DNA of 5,561 nucleotides from positions 1 through 5,561 of the forward strand of contig JAKAAL010000347.1 in NCBI GenBank assembly GCA_021802375.1, given 5' to 3'. A model generated the notes under the pieces. It saw only the letters and a list, made by a program, of their open reading frames with translations. It ran no database searches and was not told the origin of the DNA. Position numbers and translations under genes: made by a program. Positions 1 to 5,561 of the stretch are shown one piece after another. The number at the start of each line of letters is the position of its first letter. Within the stretch, counting starts at the first letter, position 1. The DNA comes from Bacillota bacterium. Its GTDB lineage: Bacteria > Bacillota_E > Sulfobacillia > Sulfobacillales > Sulfobacillaceae.

Positions 1-735
1 GATCTCATCTTTCGTAGATATGACTTCTGGATATACTGTAGGTACTGTGCGAGTACCAAACACGGTTCTAGGGGACACTTCTTCATCCGACACCAAGCCT
101 AAGGAACCGTCTACCACCACAAGATCGCCCTCGTGAAGCCACTGGTGAACGTTTTCGACAATGACCGCGGGTATTTGTAACGAACGGGATAAAATGGCCA
201 CATGAGAAGTTATACTGCCTTGCCCCAGTACAACCCCCGCCACTCGCGACAAATCAATTTTCGCGGTGTCAGATGGGAACAGGGTGTCCGCCACCAAAAT
301 GCTGGGTTCTGTCGCAGGCCACGGTGCCGAGGTGTCTGAGAGGGTGAGTAAACCTAGGAGATGTTGCCCGACATCGCGCACGTCATCGGCGCGAGCGGCC
401 AAATAAGGATCGGGAAGTTCCTCGAATTGTTGCGCGATATTTGTAATGCTACGTTGGACCGCGTCAATCAATGAGGAGCCACGTGCCTTTTCTGTCGCAA
501 TGGCTTCCCACAGCATCGGATCATCCGCCATCAGAATTTGAGAGCGCAAGACTTCTTGTAGAACAGGAGACGGTGCGGTGTCCGCTAAGTGCTGCAATGA
601 TTGCACGGCTATATGACGAAACTCCTGTAACGATGGAGTTGTATCTGACGAAGATCTCTGACTTAGCGATTTACGCAACCACACTACAGGACCTTGGCTT
701 CTCCCCGGAGAAGCGGCTAACCCATTTAATTTCAT
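1..735 (-). CDS. ptsI: PTS enzyme I (phosphoenolpyruvate-protein phosphotransferase), N-terminal part, runs off the left edge
   Basis: Enzyme I is the cytoplasmic protein that autophosphorylates from phosphoenolpyruvate and passes the phosphate to HPr. I translated the minus strand from an ATG at 735-733; the frame stays open for 245 codons to the window edge, so the C-terminal PEP-binding barrel is missing here. The start matches the family (MKLNGLAASPG, residues 1-11). Residues about 35-130 resemble the helical HPr-binding region, including LMADDPMLWEAI (68-79) and FEELPDPYLAARADDVRDVG (104-123). The swivelling phosphohistidine domain has GSITSHVAILSRSLQIPAV (173-191), with His178 as the expected phosphorylated residue. 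It differs slightly from the usual GGxTSH. The start is backed by GAGGGAG about 9 bases upstream (744-750). It lies downstream of HPr in the same direction. A full enzyme I is about 570 residues. Family call is firm; whether it is the general or a dedicated paralogue is unknown. Confidence 0.93.
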   Translation of the reverse strand, partial: MKLNGLAASPGRSQGPVVWLRKSLSQRSSSDTTPSLQEFRHIAVQSLQHLADTAPSPVLQEVLRSQILMADDPMLWEAIATEKARGSSLIDAVQRSITNIAQQFEELPDPYLAARADDVRDVGQHLLGLLTLSDTSAPWPATEPSILVADTLFPSDTAKIDLSRVAGVVLGQGSITSHVAILSRSLQIPAVIVENVHQWLHEGDLVVVDGSLGLVSDEEVSPRTVFGTRTVPTVYPEVISTKDEI

Positions 736-902
736 TGCATGCACTCCCTCGACGTGTAGTATGTAAAGAGCATATTGGGATCACGGGCTCGAGAAATCTC
801 ATTGCTCGCCCCAACGCTTCGCTTTTTGTTGACGTAGACATCCCCCCTCGAGCATGGAGGCATCGCCTTTTTATCAATGTTAGTGTAGTAGAATCTTATC
901 AT
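732..902 (-). CDS. candidate small ORF (56 aa) fitted between HPr and enzyme I
   Basis: I do not recognise this product. It is a 56-residue open frame beginning MIRFYYTNIDKKAM and ending TSRECMQ, rich in Arg/Lys and Tyr, with Cys at 17 and 54 and no obvious membrane segment or signal peptide. Its position is the argument for it. Its ATG (902-900) overlaps the HPr stop as TGATG, its TGA (734-732) overlaps the enzyme I start as ATGA, and GGGAGA sits about 6 bases before its ATG. Without it, HPr and enzyme I would be separated by 166 noncoding bases in an otherwise overlapping operon. Against it: it contains ATA, AGA and two AGG codons, its codon use is not clearly biased, and an open frame this short occurs by chance fairly often. 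It could instead be a degraded remnant or an untranslated leader for enzyme I. Confidence 0.33.
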   Translation of the reverse strand: MIRFYYTNIDKKAMPPCSRGDVYVNKKRSVGASNEISRARDPNMLFTYYTSRECMQ

Positions 903-1168
903 CAAACTTCTCCCAGGTTAGCGGTAAAGGCAGCGGCTATTTTATTGACCGCATTCGTTTCATCGACACCCTCACCAACGATTGTTAGCGAAGCACCTCG
1001 CGAGGCGCCTAGGGACAGGACTGACAAGATAGACTTGGCGTCGGCTGATTTCTCGCCATACTGTAAAGTAATAGTGGCGGAAAACGACTTCGCCAATTCC
1101 ACCAGCAACGCCGCTGGCCTCGCGTGAAGCCCTGATGGATTCGTAAGAGTTATTTCACAACTAAACAT
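902..1168 (-). CDS. ptsH: HPr, phosphocarrier protein of the PTS
   Basis: HPr is the small soluble phosphocarrier that accepts phosphate from enzyme I on a histidine and donates it to sugar-specific EIIA domains or to proteins such as DhaM-type partners. The 88-residue length is normal. GLHARPAA (13-20) holds the active His15 and Arg17. AKSILSVLSLGASRG (44-58) contains Ser46 in the KSI context recognised by HPr kinase in Gram-positive bacteria, so both the catalytic and the catabolite-repression sites look intact. The ATG at 1168-1166 is set by GGAGG (1177-1181), 8 bases upstream, and overlaps the last 8 bases of the regulator gene, so translation is probably coupled to it. Enzyme I lies 166 bases further on in the same direction. 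It could be the main HPr or a dedicated HPr of a sugar or dihydroxyacetone system; nothing here decides this. Confidence 0.95.
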   Translation of the reverse strand: MFSCEITLTNPSGLHARPAALLVELAKSFSATITLQYGEKSADAKSILSVLSLGASRGASLTIVGEGVDETNAVNKIAAAFTANLGEV

Positions 1169-2114
1169 GAATCATTCCTCCTAACTGGTGCTGTTGAAGT
1201 TGTTGAGCTGTTGCCCTATCAGTAACCAAGACATCAAGTACACCCATTCGTAACGCGCCCATGATGGCTTGAATCTTTTCGGACCCCCATCCAATGCCAA
1301 TGACCCGAGGAATTTTTCGAAGCGCCTCAAATGTGATACCCACAGTGCGCTGATTGATGTCGCTGTCTAAGGGAGTGCCGTTTAATTGATAGAAGCGTGA
1401 GCAAATATCTCCCACGGCACCCATAGTTTTGAGTTGGGACACCATTGCAGGATCCATGTATTCTGCCGACGTCAACGTGGAGAACACACCGACGGCTCCG
1501 ATACCGACGAGTGCCATATCCACCGTATTGGCTCGCTTCAGTACACGGGATACTGCGGGTTCTGTCATGAGGCGCATGTATGTTTCGTGTTGTACAATAG
1601 CTGGAGCATCCATGGTGAGAGCTTGGGCGCCGATTCGGTCGGCCAACTTGAGAACCAACGTATTTCCAAGATAATTTTGCTGGATGGCTCCCACGCCGCC
1701 AGATAGAGCTATGACTGTAACATCCTCTATAGGGTCAATCCGTGGGACTGCATCGACCACCGCTGCCACAGACCGTCCCCATGACAAGCCAATTGACTGT
1801 CCAGGGGATAAAGTCCGCAATAACAAGTCTGCAGCTACGGCCCCCACAATTGGGCCTGGTGTTTGTCGATCGCAGTTGCAGACAACCGCTTCGGACAAGT
1901 CATAAGACGACTCTAGATAATTTTCTAGATCAAAGTCAAAAATATCGGACGGTGAAGGCTCTACTGAAATTTTCACAACACCCAGTCGTCGAGCTTGAGT
2001 TAGCATGCGGGAAATGGTAGAACGGGATGTTCCGATTCTTCGTGCAATCTCTTCTTGGTTTATTTGATCCTCATAATACCATTTGCAGACTTTAACTAGA
2101 ACACGTGGATCCAT
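1161..2114 (-). CDS. SorC/DeoR-type sugar-binding transcriptional regulator
   Basis: A cytoplasmic DNA-binding repressor or activator that responds to a (usually phosphorylated) sugar or related metabolite. The 317-residue length is typical of the SorC family. The N-terminus carries the helix-turn-helix, roughly residues 18-47 (NQEEIARRIGTSRSTISRML at 19-38). The effector-binding domain follows from about 60, with family-type motifs GLSWGRSVAAVV (109-120), ALSGGVGAI (136-144), ALVGIGAVG (201-209), MGAVGDICSRFY (231-242) and, near the end, VIGIGWGSEKIQAIMGALR (271-289) and VLVTD (295-299). The start at 2114 has a purine-rich AGAGGGGGG just upstream. It is first in the leftward operon with HPr and enzyme I and divergent from the dehydrogenase genes. 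Self-regulation through the palindrome at 2210-2223 is an inference. The effector cannot be told from sequence; PTS neighbours suggest a sugar phosphate or triose. Confidence 0.92.
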   Translation of the reverse strand: MDPRVLVKVCKWYYEDQINQEEIARRIGTSRSTISRMLTQARRLGVVKISVEPSPSDIFDFDLENYLESSYDLSEAVVCNCDRQTPGPIVGAVAADLLLRTLSPGQSIGLSWGRSVAAVVDAVPRIDPIEDVTVIALSGGVGAIQQNYLGNTLVLKLADRIGAQALTMDAPAIVQHETYMRLMTEPAVSRVLKRANTVDMALVGIGAVGVFSTLTSAEYMDPAMVSQLKTMGAVGDICSRFYQLNGTPLDSDINQRTVGITFEALRKIPRVIGIGWGSEKIQAIMGALRMGVLDVLVTDRATAQQLQQHQLGGMIHV

Positions 2115-2154
2115 CGAGTACCCCCCTCTTTCTTTTCCATTTTAAAACTAGTGT

Positions 2155-2182
2155 TTGAAAATCCATGGTTTTGATTTATAAT
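2155..2182 (+). promoter_or_regulatory. candidate promoter of the dehydrogenase operon
   Basis: TTGAAA (2155-2160), a 16-base spacer, then a perfect TATAAT (2177-2182). Transcription would start near 2189, leaving a leader of about 210 bases before the E1 alpha start. The spacer holds CCATGG with imperfect A/T flanks. It faces the leftward promoter at 2197-2224, so the two would interfere with one another. The match is good, but the long leader makes it only one of two options. Confidence 0.42.
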
Positions 2183-2196
2183 TCTTTCAGATTCAT

Positions 2197-2224
2197 TTTA
2201 TATCACAAATGCACATCTGTGCAA
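2197..2224 (-). promoter_or_regulatory. candidate sigma-A-type promoter of the regulator-HPr-enzyme I operon
   Basis: On the minus strand TTGCAC (2224-2219) is followed after 16 bases by TATAAA (2202-2197), a reasonable housekeeping -35/-10 pair. Transcription would begin near 2190, about 75 bases before the regulator start. The -35 box lies inside the TGCACA/TGTGCA palindrome, which is what a repressor-controlled promoter would look like. Predicted by eye only. Confidence 0.45.
2210..2223. promoter_or_regulatory. candidate operator palindrome for the SorC-type regulator
   Basis: TGCACA-TC-TGTGCA is a perfect 6+6 inverted repeat with a 2-base centre. It covers the -35 box of the leftward promoter and lies downstream of the best rightward promoter, so a bound protein could affect both directions. 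Palindromic operators are normal for this regulator family, but the specific motif was not matched to a known one. Confidence 0.4.
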
Positions 2225-2283
2225 CATGTTTTTGCCATCGCGTGTCACTGGTACTCATACGATTTACCCTGAACTTTGCGAAG

Positions 2284-2311
2284 TTGACGAGGTGCGGTGC
2301 GGCGGTATCAG
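2284..2311 (+). promoter_or_regulatory. alternative promoter of the dehydrogenase operon
   Basis: TTGACG (2284-2289) is followed after 16 bases by TATCAG (2306-2311). The -35 is strong and the -10 weak. It would give a leader of about 85 bases. The -35 overlaps a small inverted repeat, AACTT-TGCG-AAGTT (2272-2285), which could be a protein site or a weak hairpin. Less convincing by -10 box, more convincing by distance. Confidence 0.25.
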
Positions 2312-2382
2312 TTACACCGATTTACAACCAAGACCGTATGACAAGAATCGAAGACTAGTTTTCTAAATTCACCGATTAGGCC

Positions 2383-2390
2383 AGGAGGTG
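2383..2390 (+). promoter_or_regulatory. ribosome binding site of E1 alpha, widely spaced
   Basis: AGGAGGTG is a near-perfect anti-16S match, but it ends 11 bases before the ATG at 2402 (13 from AGGAGG). No ATG, GTG or TTG in frame lies closer to it, so 2402 remains the best start despite the long spacing. Confidence 0.7.
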
Positions 2391-2401
2391 CAACAATACG
2401 A

Positions 2402-3409
2402 ATGACCAAATTGGCTACGACAGCTGAACAAAAACCATCTCCATTAGAGGAGCCGTTGCGTTGGTACCGGACTATGTGTCGAATCCGTCGCTTTGATGAA
2501 ACGATTGATGAACTCTTTGCCGAAGGGAAAGTGCACGGGACCACCCATTTATATATTGGAGAAGAAGCCGTGGCTACAGGGGTGATGGCCACTTTGCTGT
2601 CAGGCGATGTGATTACTTCAACGCATCGGGGCCATGGACACAATATTGCCTTAGGAGGCGATATCAAGGCCATGATGGCTGAATTATTGGGTCGGACCAC
2701 GGGTTATTGCCATGGGCTCGGCGGATCGATGCACATGGCCGACCAAACTTTAGGAAATCTCGGAGCAAACGGTATTGTGGCTGGTGGTTTACCTATCGCA
2801 GTAGGTGCGGGATTAGGATTTCAACTGCGCCACCAACCCCACATCGTTGTGGCTTTTGCGGGCGACGGAGCCCTCAATGAAGGTGCATTTCACGAAGCCG
2901 CCAATCTCGCTGCAATTTGGAAACTTCCAGTGGTGTTTGTGGTCGAAAATAATCAGTATGGCATGAGTGGGTCCGTTAAGGATATGTTCGCCATCGGTCA
3001 TCTGGCAGAACGAGCTGTGGGGTACGGTATTCCGGGCGTGATGGTGGACGGCAACGATGTCTTTAGTGTCTGGGAGGCGGCGACCAAGGCCACACAGAAC
3101 GCCCGTGATGGCCAAGGTCCTAGTCTCATTGAAGCTGTTACCTATCGATACAAGGGTCATTCGAAGAGTGATGCCAATCGCTACCGGACCCGCGAAGAAA
3201 TCCAACAATGGCGGCAACAGGATCCGATTGATCATTTACGTGAATATTTGCTGGAGCACGATGTGAGTGTTGAGGACTTGGACCACATCCGACGTGAAGA
3301 GATGCAGGCCGTCGCGCAGGCGCTGCAGTTTGCCGAGAGTTCCCCGTGGCCTACGGTCGACATACTGGAAGATGCAGTGTATGCCAAGGAGGAGACGTCT
3401 TATGCCTGA
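2402..3409 (+). CDS. pdhA: 2-oxoacid/acetoin dehydrogenase complex E1 component, alpha subunit (TPP-dependent)
   Basis: Together with E1 beta this subunit uses thiamine diphosphate to decarboxylate pyruvate (or cleave acetoin) and transfer the acetyl or hydroxyethyl unit to the lipoyl arm of E2. The 335-residue length is normal. The diphosphate/Mg-binding motif is complete: GDGALNEG (154-161) through ENNQYGMS (182-189), with the closing NN at 183-184. HRGHGH (75-80) and GLGGSMHM (105-112) are typical conserved segments. The phosphorylation-type loop reads YRYKGHSKSDANRYRTREEI (248-267). That GHSKSD-NRYRT form recalls acetoin dehydrogenase E1 alpha as much as pyruvate dehydrogenase, so the substrate is not settled. 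It is first of the rightward operon; its last 8 bases overlap the E1 beta start. Family call is firm; the pdhA symbol is a family label, and acoA is the alternative. Confidence 0.93.
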   Translation: MTKLATTAEQKPSPLEEPLRWYRTMCRIRRFDETIDELFAEGKVHGTTHLYIGEEAVATGVMATLLSGDVITSTHRGHGHNIALGGDIKAMMAELLGRTTGYCHGLGGSMHMADQTLGNLGANGIVAGGLPIAVGAGLGFQLRHQPHIVVAFAGDGALNEGAFHEAANLAAIWKLPVVFVVENNQYGMSGSVKDMFAIGHLAERAVGYGIPGVMVDGNDVFSVWEAATKATQNARDGQGPSLIEAVTYRYKGHSKSDANRYRTREEIQQWRQQDPIDHLREYLLEHDVSVEDLDHIRREEMQAVAQALQFAESSPWPTVDILEDAVYAKEETSYA

Positions 3410-4397
3410 GATGACCTATGGAGCAGCTGTCCGATCCGCCATGGAATGGGAGATGGAAAGAGATTCGCGAGTATTTATTATGGGAGAAGATATTGGCGTC
3501 TATGGAGGGGCTTTTGGCGTAACCATGGGCATGGTCGATCATTTTGGGAAAGAGCGTGTCCGGGACACCCCTATCGCCGAAGAAGGCATTGTCGGAGCCG
3601 GCATAGGCGCCGCACTGGTCGGGATGCGACCCATCGTGGAAGTGCAGTTTTCGGATTTCATTATGAATGCGATGGACCAAGTCGTGAACCAAGCGGCAAA
3701 AATCCACTTCATGTTTGGCGGACGCATGAGTGTGCCATTGGTGATTCGCGGGCCTGCGGGCGCAGGAACGGGAGCCGCTGCGCAACATTCTCAGAGTCTC
3801 GAATCCTGGTTTCATCATGTGCCCGGTCTCAAAGTAGTGATGCCCGCATTTCCCGCAGATGCGCGAGGATTACTTCTGTCAGCAATTCGGGACCCCAATC
3901 CAGTGTTGTTCTTCGAGCATAAATTACTCTATAAAATTAAGGGGGAAGTCACGGAATCAGACGAGGGTCTACCATTGGGCCATGGCTTAATTCGTCGGTA
4001 TGGTCGTCATGCGACGGTGGTCGCCTATTCCCTCATGGTGCATCGGGTACTCGAAGCCGCCCTTCGGTTAGAGCAAAAAGGGTGGGATGTGGAGGTAATC
4101 GATCTTCGATCTTTGGTACCAATGGATATCCCATTAATTCTAGAATCGGTCAAACGGACTGGGCGCCTGGCCATTTGTCATGAAGCCGTGGGACGGGGAG
4201 GGGTCGGTGGAGAGATCGCCGCACGTGTGATGGAAAGTGAGGCGTTTGACTATCTAATCTCGCCGTTGCTCCGCATCACAGGGTTAAACACGCCTGTTCC
4301 GTATAGTCCGCCGTTGGAACAAGCTTTTGCGCCTAGTGTCGACCGCATTGAGCAGTCCCTCGAAGGATGGTTAACCCAGGAGGTGTCGCTTACATGA
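3402..4397 (+). CDS. pdhB: 2-oxoacid/acetoin dehydrogenase complex E1 component, beta subunit
   Basis: Partner of E1 alpha in the thiamine diphosphate-dependent heterotetramer that feeds the lipoyl domain of E2. The product is 331 residues from the ATG at 3402, chosen because AAGGAGG (3386-3392) lies 9 bases upstream and because MTYGAAVRSAM then falls at the usual N-terminal position; the frame is open further upstream (to 3267), but that stretch only overlaps E1 alpha in another frame. Family segments include GEDIGVYGGAFGVT (28-41), TPIAEEG (56-62, with Glu60 as the likely cofactor-activating glutamate), QAAKIHFMFGG (97-107), QHSQSLESWFHHVPGLKVV (128-146, His129 near the active site) and IDLRSLVPMD (233-242). 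It overlaps E1 alpha by 8 bases and E2 by 4. Bases 3858-3963 (about residues 153-187) reappear inverted at the right end of the window. Confidence 0.93.
   Translation: MPEMTYGAAVRSAMEWEMERDSRVFIMGEDIGVYGGAFGVTMGMVDHFGKERVRDTPIAEEGIVGAGIGAALVGMRPIVEVQFSDFIMNAMDQVVNQAAKIHFMFGGRMSVPLVIRGPAGAGTGAAAQHSQSLESWFHHVPGLKVVMPAFPADARGLLLSAIRDPNPVLFFEHKLLYKIKGEVTESDEGLPLGHGLIRRYGRHATVVAYSLMVHRVLEAALRLEQKGWDVEVIDLRSLVPMDIPLILESVKRTGRLAICHEAVGRGGVGGEIAARVMESEAFDYLISPLLRITGLNTPVPYSPPLEQAFAPSVDRIEQSLEGWLTQEVSLT
3858..3963 (+). repeat. inverted repeat, left copy (inside E1 beta)
   Basis: This segment of the E1 beta reading frame is identical to the reverse complement of 5456-5561 except at 3955 (A here; 5464 is G, which reads C on the other strand). 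The run 3858-3954 against 5465-5561 is exact for 97 bases. Because it lies within a complete, conserved gene, this is the original copy and the right-hand one is derived. Confidence 0.97.
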
Positions 4398-5470
4398 TCG
4401 GACTCAAATTGCCCAAGTTAGGGTCTACGATGGATGAAGGAATGATCGTGGCATGGCACGTTGCACCAGGGGATACGGTGCGAACCGGTGACGTGTTATA
4501 TGAAGTGACGACTGATAAGGTTAACATGGACGTGGAAGCCGATAAGCCGCTCACAGTGGTCGAACTCCTCGTTCCCGTTGGATCGAGCGTTGCGGTCGGC
4601 GCGGAAGTTGCTCTCGTCGAAACGGATGAAGACCCGGCGGTAGATGTCCCTAACCTGGAAAGCTATAGTCGAACCGATGGGGGTAAAGGTAGAGTCGAAA
4701 CATTTCACGATGAACCTCCAAAGACTGGACCCGTGTCTATTCGTTCCTTGGATGCAAGCATGGTGCGGGCTTCTCCAGCTTCCAGACAATTGGCACGCCA
4801 ACTCGGTGTTGATCTCAACACGGTTGATGGAACCGGGCCACGCGGACGGATCACCCCGGGTGATGTGACTGCTCACCACAGAGCACATGCAGCCTCACCG
4901 GAAATAATTTCCCATGGACCAGAACTTCCTACGGCATGGAAGGGGCCACGCGCTGTCGTTGCGCAGCGCATGACACAGTCGGCTCAAATTCCTCAGGTCA
5001 CGCTAACCATGGCGGTTGATATGCGGTCCGCCATCGCGGTCCGCCAACAATGGGTAAGTCAGGGTACCAAGATCTCTTTGATTGATTTGGTCTTGTTGGC
5101 CGTGGCCCGAATGTTGACTCGTGTGCCCACCTTAAACGGTTGGGCGGAGCATGGGCAGTTTGTGGCTGCATCGGCGGTCGATCTGGGATATGCCATAGAT
5201 GTTCCCAACAAAGGGCTTTATGTGGTGACATTACCCGCAGCACAGGCACTTACCCTAGAGCAAATCGCAGAGGGGAGACGTCTGCGAACCGAACGCGTAT
5301 TGCATGGGAAGGCAACTCTTGAGGACTTGGGAAAGCCCTCCTTTACCGTGTCTAATCTTGGCCCCATGGGTGTCGAAACGTTCAATCCGCTGTTGATGCC
5401 CCCTCAAGTGGGAATTTTGGGGGTCGGCACCGTGCGATCAACACCGACCGAGGACCGTCTGATGCCGTGA
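4394..5470 (+). CDS. pdhC: dihydrolipoamide acyltransferase (E2), C-terminally truncated by an inverted repeat junction
   Basis: E2 is the core of the complex: it carries the acyl group on a lipoylated lysine and transfers it to CoA. The ATG at 4394 has AGGAGG (4378-4383) 10 bases upstream and overlaps the E1 beta stop as ATGA; an in-frame ATG at 4367 has no such site and would add nine non-family residues. Domains: lipoyl domain about 2-78 with the TDK lysine at 42; a linker; the E1/E3-binding domain about 125-160 ([15 protein letters not shown], 125-139; [11 protein letters not shown], 148-158); and a catalytic domain from about 182 ([18 protein letters not shown] at 187-204, [10 protein letters not shown] at 317-326, [10 protein letters not shown] at 336-345). 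It stops at residue 358, before the expected DHRxxDG catalytic motif; full proteins are usually about 400-450 residues. Pro358 and the stop fall within the inverted copy, so the ending is probably artificial. Confidence 0.9.
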   Translation: MIGLKLPKLGSTMDEGMIVAWHVAPGDTVRTGDVLYEVTTDKVNMDVEADKPLTVVELLVPVGSSVAVGAEVALVETDEDPAVDVPNLESYSRTDGGKGRVETFHDEPPKTGPVSIRSLDASMVRASPASRQLARQLGVDLNTVDGTGPRGRITPGDVTAHHRAHAASPEIISHGPELPTAWKGPRAVVAQRMTQSAQIPQVTLTMAVDMRSAIAVRQQWVSQGTKISLIDLVLLAVARMLTRVPTLNGWAEHGQFVAASAVDLGYAIDVPNKGLYVVTLPAAQALTLEQIAEGRRLRTERVLHGKATLEDLGKPSFTVSNLGPMGVETFNPLLMPPQVGILGVGTVRSTPTEDRLMP

Positions 5471-5561
5471 CTTCCCCCTTAATTTTATAGAGTAATTTAT
5501 GCTCGAAGAACAACACTGGATTGGGGTCCCGAATTGCTGACAGAAGTAATCCTCGCGCATC
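5456..5561 (-). repeat. inverted repeat, right copy (reversed E1 beta fragment at the window end)
   Basis: The reverse complement of this stretch matches E1 beta 3858-3963 at 105 of 106 positions and is still matching when the window ends. Upstream of 5456 the E2 frame continues normally. Bases 5456-5463 (CGTCTGAT) fit both E2 and the copied strand, and G5464 differs from the copy, so the switch from E2 to reversed E1 beta most likely falls just after 5464. The 91 bases after the E2 stop hold no gene of their own. Confidence 0.97.

Larger units (their letters stand above)
2144..2362. repeat. pair of inverted AAAACTAGT sites bracketing the divergent control region
   Basis: AAAACTAGTGTTTG (2144-2157) recurs on the opposite strand as AAAACTAGTCTTCG (2362-2349), 12 of 14 bases identical, including an exact 9-base match. 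One copy touches the -35 of the rightward promoter, the other lies about 40 bases before the E1 alpha start. The core ACTAGT is itself palindromic. This could be a pair of binding sites, but chance is possible in a 287-base region. Confidence 0.25.

Noticed and set aside
1..4. Window beginning with GATC, as if cut at a cloning site
   Set aside because: A four-base match is expected by chance, and the other end of the window has no such site.
671..877. 68-residue minus-strand frame starting with TTG in the HPr-enzyme I gap
   Set aside because: It ends inside the enzyme I coding region in another frame and has no overlap or spacing logic; the 732-902 frame is the better candidate.
471..1127. 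218-residue open frame on the plus strand opposite HPr and enzyme I
   Set aside because: It lies antisense to two well-recognised genes, its translation resembles no family I know, and HPr and enzyme I account for the sequence.
2272..2285. AACTT-TGCG-AAGTT as a transcription terminator
   Set aside because: The stem is only five pairs and no run of T follows on either strand; at most it is a protein site or weak leader hairpin.
3267..3401. 45-codon upstream extension of E1 beta
   Set aside because: It overlaps conserved E1 alpha sequence in another frame, and the ATG at 3402 has the ribosome binding site and family-like N-terminus.
4367..4393. Nine-residue upstream extension of E2
   Set aside because: AGGAGG at 4378-4383 lies within it and serves the ATG at 4394, where the lipoyl domain begins normally.
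5456..5561. Inverted repeat as a mobile element end, attachment site or phase-variation switch
   Set aside because: Both copies are plain E1 beta coding sequence with no transposase, recombinase or target duplication, and one copy is cut by the window edge.
1..5561. RNA genes, CRISPR arrays, insertion sequences or a new defence-type system
   Set aside because: No tRNA/rRNA signatures, spaced repeats or transposase motifs were seen; nearly all sequence is covered by recognised metabolic and regulatory genes.

Overview
The window looks like bacterial chromosomal DNA of roughly even base composition, packed with genes that overlap by a few bases and carry strong AGGAGG-type ribosome binding sites. 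An HPr with both the phosphorylatable His15 and a Ser46 site, and E1 alpha/E1 beta encoded as separate genes, point to a Gram-positive (Firmicutes) lineage. A Sulfobacillus-like or related acid/thermophile group is only a guess; the sequence does not prove it.

Layout. The left half (1-2114) is read leftward: a SorC/DeoR-type sugar-sensing regulator (2114 to 1161), HPr (1168 to 902), a possible 56-residue small ORF fitted exactly between its neighbours (902 to 732), and the first 245 residues of PTS enzyme I (735 to 1), which runs off the left edge. The right half (2402-5470) is read rightward: E1 alpha, E1 beta and E2 of a 2-oxoacid (pyruvate) or acetoin dehydrogenase complex, each start overlapping the previous stop. 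Between them, 2115-2401 is a divergent control region with candidate promoters in both directions, a TGCACA/TGTGCA palindrome that fits a SorC-family operator, and a pair of distant AAAACTAGT inverted sites.

How the genes work together. Enzyme I takes phosphate from phosphoenolpyruvate and passes it to His15 of HPr; the sugar permease or dihydroxyacetone kinase partner that would receive it is not in the window and may lie beyond position 1. The regulator probably senses a phosphorylated sugar and controls its own operon, and perhaps the divergent dehydrogenase operon. The dehydrogenase would turn pyruvate (or acetoin) into acetyl-CoA. E3 is not present.

The most important observation concerns data integrity. 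The last 106 bases (5456-5561) are an inverted copy, with one mismatch, of E1 beta bases 3858-3963. The copy begins inside the E2 gene, supplies its stop codon and removes the catalytic His/Asp motif. This looks like a chimeric or fold-back contig end more than biology, although a true inverted duplication cannot be excluded. I found no convincing new biological system; the nearest candidate is the small ORF between HPr and enzyme I.
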